DNA of 34,378 nucleotides from DSUN01 sp035527715. Its GTDB lineage: Bacteria; Planctomycetota; PUPC01; DSUN01. The position numbers and the translations under genes were made by a program. Below are positions 7,515 to 14,468 of this stretch, in pieces. The notes beneath the pieces were generated by a model, which had not been told where the DNA came from, searched no databases, and saw only the letters and a program-made list of their open reading frames with translations. The stretch's first letter is position 1; each line of letters begins with the position of its first letter. The stretch covers positions 1-34,378 of the forward strand of contig DATKZY010000207.1 in NCBI GenBank assembly GCA_035527715.1. The letters run 5' to 3'.

Positions 7515-8221
7515 GCATTGGACCGATGGGACCAATGGGACGAATGGGACCTATGCGGCTCTTCTCACGCGTCACGCGTCACGCGTCCTGCGCCCTCCTC
7601 GTCCTCGTCACCAGCTCCGTAGCCGGTGAGAGCGCTCCCGATTGGCAGGATGCGCTCCACGTCATCCGCCAGGTCGCCCTCAACACGTCGGAGGCCGAGG
7701 AGCATCGCGCCGACGCCGTCCTCGCCTACGCCAAGGTGCAGATGGGCCGGGGGCAGCACGACGAGGCGCTCAAGCTCTGCCAGGAGATCCTCAAGAGCGC
7801 CGGCGACAAGGCGGCCGTCGCCGAGGCCGCGCTCCGGGCCGGCGGCCTCGTCGAGCGCTGCCGCCACGGCCACCTGCGGGCCGAGTTGGCCTTCCTCTCC
7901 CCCTGGGCCGGCGGCGCGCAGGGCCACGCCGCCTATGGCATGACCCAGGAACTCAACCGCGCGACCTACATGCTGGGTGTTCTCGCCGCCCGCCCAATGG
8001 TGCCTGCCCCCGTCGTCCCACGCGCTCCTCACTGGGCCGATGCGTCCCCGGGCAAGGCGCCCGCTGTCCTCAACCTGCCCCCCCTCGCCGCCCCTCCGCC
8101 GAGGTGGTACCCGGCGTCGGTCGACGCCGCTCCCGGCGCCCTCCGGGTCACCCTCCCCAGATTCGAGGCGCCCTCCTGGCACGCCCGCCTCACGTTCCCA
8201 CCGCTGAAGGAGCCCAGGTAG
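7511..8221 (+). CDS. Small secreted TPR-like protein with repeat-derived N-terminus
   Basis: GTG 7511 overlaps the preceding stop (GTGA), giving 236 aa. In-frame ATGs at 7526, 7535, 7544 and 7553 are also possible. The first 14 residues (MSIGPMGPMGRMGPM...) come from a 9-bp repeat, and the next few (SRVTRHAS) from a 7-bp repeat leading straight into the signal-peptide core ALLVLVTSS. Residues ~45-120 form a TPR-like helical pair (HRADAVLAYAKVQMGRGQHDEALKLCQEIL). The C-terminal ~90 residues are Pro-rich with no recognised domain. Function is unknown. Its position suggests a partner of the upstream TPR protein. Confidence 0.7.
   Translation: MSIGPMGPMGRMGPMRLFSRVTRHASCALLVLVTSSVAGESAPDWQDALHVIRQVALNTSEAEEHRADAVLAYAKVQMGRGQHDEALKLCQEILKSAGDKAAVAEAALRAGGLVERCRHGHLRAELAFLSPWAGGAQGHAAYGMTQELNRATYMLGVLAARPMVPAPVVPRAPHWADASPGKAPAVLNLPPLAAPPPRWYPASVDAAPGALRVTLPRFEAPSWHARLTFPPLKEPR
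7526..7586 (+). repeat. Compound 9-bp and 7-bp tandem repeats at a gene 5' end
   Basis: The 9-bp unit atgggacNN recurs at 7526, 7535 and 7544 and ends at ATG 7553. A 7-bp unit cacgcgt then occurs three times (7566, 7573, 7580). Positions 7558-7582 match the reverse complement of 32952-32976 exactly over 25 nt, so this is a copy of a dispersed element. Confidence 0.85.
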
Positions 8222-8282
8222 CAGGCCCGCCGCGGGGCACGCACGCGACGCGGGAAGGGCCCCCGCCATCCTCAGAAATCCC

Positions 8283-8311
8283 TTGACTCGACAGCCTGGC
8301 CTTGTCATGCA
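8283..8311 (+). promoter_or_regulatory. Probable promoter of the TIR gene
   Basis: TTGACT (8283-8288), a 17-bp spacer, then CATGCA (8306-8311). The predicted transcript starts near 8318. That excludes TTG 8283 and ATG 8307 as starts and supports ATG 8343. Confidence 0.5.
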
Positions 8312-8342
8312 TGGTATCCAGAATCATCCTGGGGACAGGGGC

Positions 8343-9023
8343 ATGGTTACGGCCTTCCTCAGCTACAGTCACCTCGACGCCGAGTTCGTCCGCAAGCTTG
8401 CGGCCGACCTCAGGGCCGCCGGCGTGGAAGTGTGGGAATACGAGTCGGATGGCACGCTGGGCACCGTCATCCGCGAGCAAGTTGTGGAGGCCATCCGGGG
8501 AGCCGACTATCTGGCCGCCTGCCTGTCACCCAATTCCGTTCGATCCATCTGGGTAGCATTCGAGATCGGTGTGGCCCATACGCCCACGGGCAACAGCCGT
8601 GCCTGCCGGGTCGTGCCTATCCTGCTGCCCGGGTGCCGGGACGAGGAAATCCCCTCGTTCCTGCACGGGGTCTGCTACGCAGACTTCCGAGACGAAGGCC
8701 GTTACGGCGGGGTTCTGGCCAGGCTCCTCAAGCATCTTGCTCAGGGCGCCGAGAGCGCTTTGCCCCGCCTCAAGGTCCTGGCCGCCGAGACAGCAGAACA
8801 GCTCGTGGGGGCCGCGAAGTGGCCAAGCTGCCGGCAGCGTGTTGTGGACTACATTGTTGAGGAGCTTCCCACGCGGACTGACCCCACGGAGCGCCATTGG
8901 GCGTATATTGCCCTGGGAAGGATAGGAGGCAAGAAGGCCAAGAGAGCCATTGAGCAGGGCCTTTCGGACCTCGATGAGTTCGCGCGGTTGGGCGCGCAAA
9001 CGGCCTGGGAGATGCTGCGGTGA
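8343..9023 (+). CDS. TIR-domain protein with C-terminal HEAT-like helices
   Basis: The 226-aa reading from ATG 8343 begins directly with the TIR strand A (TAFLSYSHLDAEF). Residues 1-135 cover the TIR fold: helix A VRKLAADLRAAGVEVW, BB-loop region ESDGTLG, and SVRSIWVAFEIGVA with Trp70 and Glu74. In NADase TIR domains the Glu of this SxWxxxE motif is catalytic. Residues ~160-226 form a HEAT/PBS-like pair (WAYIALGRIGGKKAKRAIEQGL). There is no signal peptide, so it is cytoplasmic. It may hydrolyse NAD+ or signal through nucleotide products, as defence TIR proteins do, but no other defence gene adjoins it. By eye, this gene and the next have lower GC and more agg/gga codons than the neighbours. 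Confidence 0.85.
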   Translation: MVTAFLSYSHLDAEFVRKLAADLRAAGVEVWEYESDGTLGTVIREQVVEAIRGADYLAACLSPNSVRSIWVAFEIGVAHTPTGNSRACRVVPILLPGCRDEEIPSFLHGVCYADFRDEGRYGGVLARLLKHLAQGAESALPRLKVLAAETAEQLVGAAKWPSCRQRVVDYIVEELPTRTDPTERHWAYIALGRIGGKKAKRAIEQGLSDLDEFARLGAQTAWEMLR

Positions 9024-9024
9024 T

Positions 9025-9048
9025 GCCTTGGGGCGAGTAGCCCAAGGC
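9025..9048. terminator. Hairpin directly after the TIR gene
   Basis: gccttggg (9025-9032) pairs perfectly with cccaaggc (9041-9048) around an 8-nt loop, 1 nt after the stop codon. There is no U-tract, so it may be a Rho-independent-like stem, an mRNA 3' stabiliser or a repetitive hairpin of the kind seen at 1-205. Confidence 0.45.
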
Positions 9049-9097
9049 TACCAAGGGCCACAAGCGCGCCACGGCGCTGCCAGTAGGAGGCCTTGAG

Positions 9098-10882
9098 ATG
9101 ATGCGCAGATGGGTCAGTCTTGTGGTGGTCATGGGCATTGGCGCGGCGGCGCTTCTCTGCGCCAACACACGGGCGGAGGAGACCGCGCCGCCGGACCGGC
9201 GGATCCCTGAGCAGATGGCATGCCTCGCGTCCGACGGGGTCGGCGTCGTCCAGGCTGAGCTTGTGAAGGATGCGGACCTGAAGTTGGGTGAACGCAGCTT
9301 GGGCCGCGTCCCGGCAGGGTCCAGGGTCAAAGTCGAACAGGTGAAGGGCGAATGGCTGTGGGTCAGCAGCGACATTGACGGCAAGCGGACGACCGGCTGG
9401 ATCCACGCGCGCAACGTTGGCTCGCGGGGCACCAAAGGCGCCCCGATCCTGCTCCTTGAGGAGACTCACACCTCTCGGGCCGGTCAGATTCAATCGGCCG
9501 TTGTGCTTCTTCGCCTTCGCGAGAAGCACGGCTTGCGGCACATCGCGCTGGAGGGCTATCTCAGGGAACGCAGGGCGATCAAGGCGGACTGGTTTGCTGC
9601 CGCCGCAGGCGGCGATGGCGAGCGCAGGGCGCGCGTTGCAGCACGCCTCCTCAAGGAAGGGGAGATCAGCAACGCGGAGTTCGTGGCGCTCGCTTACGAT
9701 GACGTCGGGCTCGAGCCGATTGAGACGCAGGCCGAGCACTCCGTCACGATGGAGGCTGAAGCGGCCGTGGCTCCGTTCACCTACCTGATTCGGATCGCCC
9801 AGACTTCTCTCGCGGAGAGGCACGTGCCCAAGCTCCAGCAGTTCAACGCAGAGCTCGGCAAGCTCGAGGGCGAGGCCAAGCAAAAGAAGCTGAGCGAAAT
9901 GCTGGATTACATTCTCGCAGCGGACCCTTGGACCGATGCGAGGGCCAAGGCCATGCGCGACGTGGAGGCAGCCAGGAAACTGTCGGCGGAGCAGCACCTC
10001 GCGCGGGTGGAGGAGATCGTGGAACGCGCCAGGACGAGGTCCGCCGAGCTCAGCGCTGAGGAAAGGCGCGCGATGGAGGCGAACCTCGCCTTCTGGCGGG
10101 GACGTATTGCGGCAAGTCGCACGATGGTCGAAAGCGCGGGGCGCATCGCCGACCAGGCCGGGGTATCCGTTGTGGCCATGATCATTGGCGCCGCCCACAC
10201 GCAGGGCATGTGCAGAATGCTCCGCGAGCAAGGGAGGCCCTTCGCCGTGATCACCCCCCTGGCCCTCCTCAACCGAGAGGAGGCCAGCGATCTCCCCTGG
10301 GAGATGTTCGAGAGGAAGGAACAGCGGCTGTCCGTGTACTCCGAGGGGTTCATGGAAACCCTGCTGAAGGCCTTCAAGAAACCTGAGCCCGTCACCTCGG
10401 AGCCATGGCTCCAGGCGAAGGCAGAGCTCTATCTCTTCACCGACCGGATCGCGAAGGCCATCCTCGTCCCCTCCCCGCCTCCCGGCGGCGGCAAGCCCCC
10501 CTTCGGCTTCGCCACCGGCGCGCTCAATGGCCGCTGGGTCGCCATTGATCCCAGCCGAATCAGGATCGTGCGCGATAAGGAAGAGGACCCGAACTCGGGC
10601 CGCGCGGTCTTGTTCCCTGCTGTTCTCAACTACAACGATCCCGCGAAGCGCACGGAGATCTGGGTCAAGGCAGGACTCAATTCGACTCCGGTACCCGGGC
10701 GGGAGAGACAGTCTGTCGAATCCATGCTTCTGGACGCTCTGAAAGAGGTGCAGAAGGAGGAAGGCAAGCTAGACAAGAAAGTCGAGGACAAGGCGGGCCG
10801 GGTGCAGGTCACTGTGAACTGCACGGCCGCCTTTGCGACCACGGAGGGCGCCGCATTGAGGGTCACGATTGGCTCCATCTGA
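9098..10882 (+). CDS. Secreted SH3b plus EreA/TIKI/ChaN-like domain protein
   Basis: ATG 9098 sits 7 nt after a strong AGGAGG (9085-9090); the protein has 594 aa. Residues 1-26 are a signal peptide ending near TRAEE. Residues ~45-107 match a bacterial SH3 (SH3b) domain (GRVPAGSRVKVEQVKGEWLW, GWIHARNV). Residues ~114-395 resemble the TIKI/TraB/ChaN/erythromycin-esterase superfamily. Two hallmark segments frame the domain: LLLEETHT (118-125) and IIGAAHTQGM (362-371). A long helical insertion lies between them. In this superfamily the Glu/His residues of those motifs form the active or metal site. Residues ~400-594 are unrecognised. A secreted hydrolase is plausible; the substrate is unknown. 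Confidence 0.75.
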   Translation: MMRRWVSLVVVMGIGAAALLCANTRAEETAPPDRRIPEQMACLASDGVGVVQAELVKDADLKLGERSLGRVPAGSRVKVEQVKGEWLWVSSDIDGKRTTGWIHARNVGSRGTKGAPILLLEETHTSRAGQIQSAVVLLRLREKHGLRHIALEGYLRERRAIKADWFAAAAGGDGERRARVAARLLKEGEISNAEFVALAYDDVGLEPIETQAEHSVTMEAEAAVAPFTYLIRIAQTSLAERHVPKLQQFNAELGKLEGEAKQKKLSEMLDYILAADPWTDARAKAMRDVEAARKLSAEQHLARVEEIVERARTRSAELSAEERRAMEANLAFWRGRIAASRTMVESAGRIADQAGVSVVAMIIGAAHTQGMCRMLREQGRPFAVITPLALLNREEASDLPWEMFERKEQRLSVYSEGFMETLLKAFKKPEPVTSEPWLQAKAELYLFTDRIAKAILVPSPPPGGGKPPFGFATGALNGRWVAIDPSRIRIVRDKEEDPNSGRAVLFPAVLNYNDPAKRTEIWVKAGLNSTPVPGRERQSVESMLLDALKEVQKEEGKLDKKVEDKAGRVQVTVNCTAAFATTEGAALRVTIGSI

Positions 10883-10909
10883 CGCGCTCGGGGCAGTGAG
10901 AGACATGCG

Positions 10910-13900
10910 ATGCGATTTCCCGCCCTGACGCTCCTTGCCCTCGGCCTGGCAGTTGGCGCTGCCGAAGCGGCAACTGCCCCGTGGCGCCACGAGCTGTCGT
11001 ACTCGGGCGGCGGCGTGTGGCGATGCCGCGTGCCGGTGACGGTTCGCAACGACTCGGGGGCCGACGTGAGCGGCCGGCCCGCCGACGTGAAGGTTGGCAC
11101 GGGCGCGGGCGACCTGCCCCTCGTCGGCCAGGCCATCGCCGCGCTGCGCGTGTGCGACGACCAGGGCCGCGAGCTGCTCTACGACCTCATCGGGGCCGAT
11201 GGCCTGCCGAAGCGCACCGGCGCCCTCGCCATCGGCGACCGCCTGGTCTTCGGCGTCGAGTGCAAGAGCGGCGGCACGGCGACCTGTTACGTGTATGCCG
11301 ACGACCCCCAGGCGTGGCTCGTCGCCGACTGGCTGGGGGCCGCCGCGCCCTTCGCCAACGGCGGCTTCGAGGAGGGCGCCGATGCCCCCGCCCGCTGGGA
11401 GCAGGCCGAGGCCGACGACCAGCACCGCCTCGCCTGGGCCGCCGATTCGCCCCACGGCGGCAAGCGCTGCGTCCGCTGCGACGTGGACCCCGCCGCCCCG
11501 CCCACGTGGGTGAAATGGGTGCAGACCGACATCGGCGTCGTGCCCGACGCCGACTACCGCCTCGAGGCCTGGGTGAAAGGCGGCGACGTGAAGGGCGAGG
11601 CGGGCTGGTTCATCCACGTCCACGGCCAGAAGCCCATGGTGCTCAACCAGGTCGCCAAGGCGGGGGAGGGGACGTTCGACTGGCGGCGGGTCGAGACCGC
11701 CTTCCGCACCCCGCCCGACGCCGTCCGCGCCACCGTCGGCACCGTGCTCCGCGGCACGGGCACGGCGTGGTTCGACGACGCGAGCCTCACGCTCCTCGGC
11801 AAGGCGACGGCGCTCCGCGCCGAGTGCGGCCCCGCCGAGCGCTTCGCCCTCGCAGCGGCCCCCGTGCCCGACGCCTGGCGCGACCGCTCCTCGGCCCATC
11901 GCGTGGCGCTCACCGTGCGGAACCTGGGCGACGCCCCGGCCCGGCTCCTGGCCGCCGCTGACGTCGTGCCGATCACTCGCCGCGTGCCCGCCGTGATGCG
12001 CGATGCCGCGCTGCGGGTCGTGGACCCCGCCTCGGGCGACACCGTGCCGTCGGCGAGGCTCGGCGATCAGCTTGTCCTTCCCACCGAGGTGCCGCCGCAG
12101 ACCGAGAGGACGTTCCACGTCTACTTCCATCGGCCCTCCTGGTTCGGGCGACTCTTGGGTCGGCGCGTGCCGATGCTCGACTTCCCCGACCTCATCGCCA
12201 GCAAGGCGAATCTCGCGGCCAACCCGGGCTTCGAGGAGGGCGAGCCGCTGCCCTCGGGCTGGATTCTCTCGGCCGAGAGCGACGAGGCGGCCGCGAAGCT
12301 CTATCGCGCGGCCCGCGACCCCGAGGCGCACTCGGGCCGGTGGTGCGCGCGGATCGAGATTCCGCCCGATGCGCCGCTCAAGTGGTCGGGCTGGCACACC
12401 GCCGAAATCCCCGTCAAACCGCTCACCACCTATCTCTACGCCGCGTGGCTGCGGTGCAGGGATGTGGATAGCTCGGTGCAGATTCACGGCCACTTCCACA
12501 ACGCCGACGGCAAGCTCTGCGACCGCGTGAAGTACTTCGGCGCGGGGCCCGCCCTCAAGGGCACGCAGGGCTGGACGCTTCTCCACGCCCTCATTCAGGC
12601 GCCCGCCGACTGCGCCTCGGTCGCCCTGCACCTGACGATGAACGCCCACGGCACGGTGTGGCACGACGACGCCTTCTTCGGCGAGGCTGTCGAGGCCATT
12701 GTCGGAGCCGCCGAACCCCGGCGCGGACCCGCCGACCGCAGCGACCTGGCCGCCTGGCTCGTCAACCCCGTCGTGAAGGTCTTCCCCGACGACCTGCCAG
12801 CCAATGCGCCGAAGCGCATCGAGGTCGCCGCCGCACGCAACGAGTGCGAGCCGTTCCAGCTCTGCCTCCGCGCCGCGCGCGACCTTGCCAAGGTCGCCGT
12901 CACGGTGGACCCGCCCCGCAACCGCGAGGGACGGGAACTCGATGTCTCGCTCAACCTCGTCGGCTTCGTGCCCGTGGACCACCCGAGCAGCTACTACCGC
13001 GCCGACGTGCCCGCCTGGCACCGCAAGCTGCCGCCGCGCGGGTCGAGCGGCTGCGACGGCTGGGCCGGCCTCTGGCCCGACCCCCTCCCGCCCCTCACGC
13101 CCTTCGACCTCCAGGCCAACACGACCCAGCCCATCTGGGCCACGGTGAGCGTGCCCGCCGACGCGCCGCCCGGCACCTATCACGGCGCCCTCGCCATCCA
13201 ATCATCCAATCATCCATCCATCCAGCTCCCCCTCCGTGTGACCGTGTGGGACTTCGCTCTGCCGAAGGCCAGCCGCCTGAAGGTCATCTACGACTTCCGC
13301 GACGGCTTCACCCGCCAGTTCGGCGGCGCCTCGGGCACCCGCGACGAGGTGCTGCGCAAGTGGTACGCCTTCCTCGCCGAGCGCCGCATCAGCCCCGGCA
13401 TCCTCCCTTCGCCGACGTTCGGCTACAAGGACGGCCAGGTGACGATGGACACGGCGGAGTTCGACCGTGCGGCGTCGTACTGCCTGGACGAGCTGGGCGT
13501 CAACTGCCTCTACACTCCCTGGTTCTTCTACTCGTTCGGCTGGGCGCACAAGCCGCGCAAGCTCTTCGGCTTCGAGCCGTTCACCAAGGAGTACGCTGGC
13601 GCCTATGCGAAGTGCCTGAAAGCATACATGGACCACCTGCGCGCGAAGGGCTGGGCCGACAAGGTGACGCTCTACATCTCGGACGAGCCGCACTTCCGCC
13701 GCGAGGGCGTCGTCGAGCAGATGAAGCAGGCCATCGAGATCATCAAAGGAGTCGAGCCCAACCTGCCCATCTACTCGAGCACCTGGGACCACGTGCCCGA
13801 GTGGGACGGCCACCTGACCTGCTGGGGTGTCGGCCCCCACGGCAGCTTCCCTGTCGCGAAGATGCGCGAGCGCCTCGCCGCCGGCGACACCCTGTGGTTC

Positions 13901-14425
13901 ACGACCGACGGCCACATGTGCCTCGACACGCCCTACTGCGCCATCGAGCGGCTGCTGCCGTGGCTGTGCTGGAAATACGGCGTCGCGGCCTACGAGTTCT
14001 GGGGCGTCAACTGGTGGACCTATGACCCCTGGGAGCGCGGCTGGCACACCTTCATCTCCCAGAGCGACGACGGGGCGCGCTACTACTACGTCCGCTACCC
14101 CAACGGCGACGGCTACCTGACCTATCCCGGCAAGCGGGTGGGCGTGGACGGCCCGGTCAGCTCGATCCGATTGGAGCAGGCCCGCGAGGGCATCGAGGAC
14201 TACGAGTACTTCCGCCTGCTCGACGAGCTGATCGCGAAGGCCAGGGAGCGCGGCGTCGGCACCCGCGAGGCCGAGCGCGTCCGTGCCGAAGCCGCGGCCC
14301 TCGTCGCCATCCCCAACCGCGGCGGCCGCTACTCCACCTCACTCCTCCCCGACCCCGACGCCGTGCCGCGCCTGCGCGCCGAGGTCGCCCGCGCCATCGA
14401 GTCCCTCGCGCGAAAGCTTCGGTAA
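10910..14425 (+). CDS. Secreted GH123-like (DUF4091) glycosidase with two CBM-like modules
   Basis: This 1171-residue protein starts at ATG 10910, 27 nt after the previous gene, with gtgagag upstream and a signal peptide of ~20 residues. An N-terminal beta-rich region (~25-140) is followed by two CBM4/9-like jelly rolls, starting near residue 147 (NGGFEEG) and 435 (NPGFEEG). A beta domain begins near 615 (VKVFPDDLP...NECEPFQ), and then comes a TIM barrel with a DUF4091 tail (YLTYPGKR...SSIRLEQAREGIEDYEY). Asp925-Glu926 in YISDEPH fit the Asp-Glu pair used in GH123 substrate-assisted N-acetylgalactosaminidases. It is therefore probably an exported exo-hexosaminidase-type enzyme, with substrate inferred only. 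An 8-bp tandem repeat encodes QSSNHPSIQ near residue 763. Confidence 0.85.
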   Translation: MRFPALTLLALGLAVGAAEAATAPWRHELSYSGGGVWRCRVPVTVRNDSGADVSGRPADVKVGTGAGDLPLVGQAIAALRVCDDQGRELLYDLIGADGLPKRTGALAIGDRLVFGVECKSGGTATCYVYADDPQAWLVADWLGAAAPFANGGFEEGADAPARWEQAEADDQHRLAWAADSPHGGKRCVRCDVDPAAPPTWVKWVQTDIGVVPDADYRLEAWVKGGDVKGEAGWFIHVHGQKPMVLNQVAKAGEGTFDWRRVETAFRTPPDAVRATVGTVLRGTGTAWFDDASLTLLGKATALRAECGPAERFALAAAPVPDAWRDRSSAHRVALTVRNLGDAPARLLAAADVVPITRRVPAVMRDAALRVVDPASGDTVPSARLGDQLVLPTEVPPQTERTFHVYFHRPSWFGRLLGRRVPMLDFPDLIASKANLAANPGFEEGEPLPSGWILSAESDEAAAKLYRAARDPEAHSGRWCARIEIPPDAPLKWSGWHTAEIPVKPLTTYLYAAWLRCRDVDSSVQIHGHFHNADGKLCDRVKYFGAGPALKGTQGWTLLHALIQAPADCASVALHLTMNAHGTVWHDDAFFGEAVEAIVGAAEPRRGPADRSDLAAWLVNPVVKVFPDDLPANAPKRIEVAAARNECEPFQLCLRAARDLAKVAVTVDPPRNREGRELDVSLNLVGFVPVDHPSSYYRADVPAWHRKLPPRGSSGCDGWAGLWPDPLPPLTPFDLQANTTQPIWATVSVPADAPPGTYHGALAIQSSNHPSIQLPLRVTVWDFALPKASRLKVIYDFRDGFTRQFGGASGTRDEVLRKWYAFLAERRISPGILPSPTFGYKDGQVTMDTAEFDRAASYCLDELGVNCLYTPWFFYSFGWAHKPRKLFGFEPFTKEYAGAYAKCLKAYMDHLRAKGWADKVTLYISDEPHFRREGVVEQMKQAIEIIKGVEPNLPIYSSTWDHVPEWDGHLTCWGVGPHGSFPVAKMRERLAAGDTLWFTTDGHMCLDTPYCAIERLLPWLCWKYGVAAYEFWGVNWWTYDPWERGWHTFISQSDDGARYYYVRYPNGDGYLTYPGKRVGVDGPVSSIRLEQAREGIEDYEYFRLLDELIAKARERGVGTREAERVRAEAAALVAIPNRGGRYSTSLLPDPDAVPRLRAEVARAIESLARKLR
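13193..13224 (+). repeat. Tandem octanucleotide repeat inside the GH123-like gene
   Basis: There are four 8-bp units ending in catcca (13193, 13201, 13209, 13217), two of them identical (atcatcca). They encode the low-complexity patch IQSSNHPSIQ between two beta strands. Related catcca/tggatg units fill the intergenic hairpin at 21434-21499. Confidence 0.8.
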
Positions 14426-14429
14426 GAAG

Positions 14430-14442
14430 GGGCCTGTGGCCC
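14430..14442. terminator. Short hairpin between convergent genes
   Basis: gggcc (14430-14434) pairs with ggccc (14438-14442) around tgt, in the 43-nt gap between the convergent 10910 and 14469 genes. It is placed well for a bidirectional terminator, but the stem is short and there is no T-tract. Confidence 0.3.
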
Positions 14443-14468
14443 ACTTGCGCCCCAGGGACTGTGTCGGG

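Noticed and set aside
8849..10231. 460-residue open frame on the minus strand
   Set aside because: Antisense to the SH3b/EreA-like gene, which has a strong RBS and recognisable motifs.
10769..13201. 810-residue open frame on the minus strand
   Set aside because: It lies antisense to the well-supported GH123-like gene, has low-complexity Arg/Gly/Ala/His-rich sequence and no domain; high-GC DNA produces such frames.
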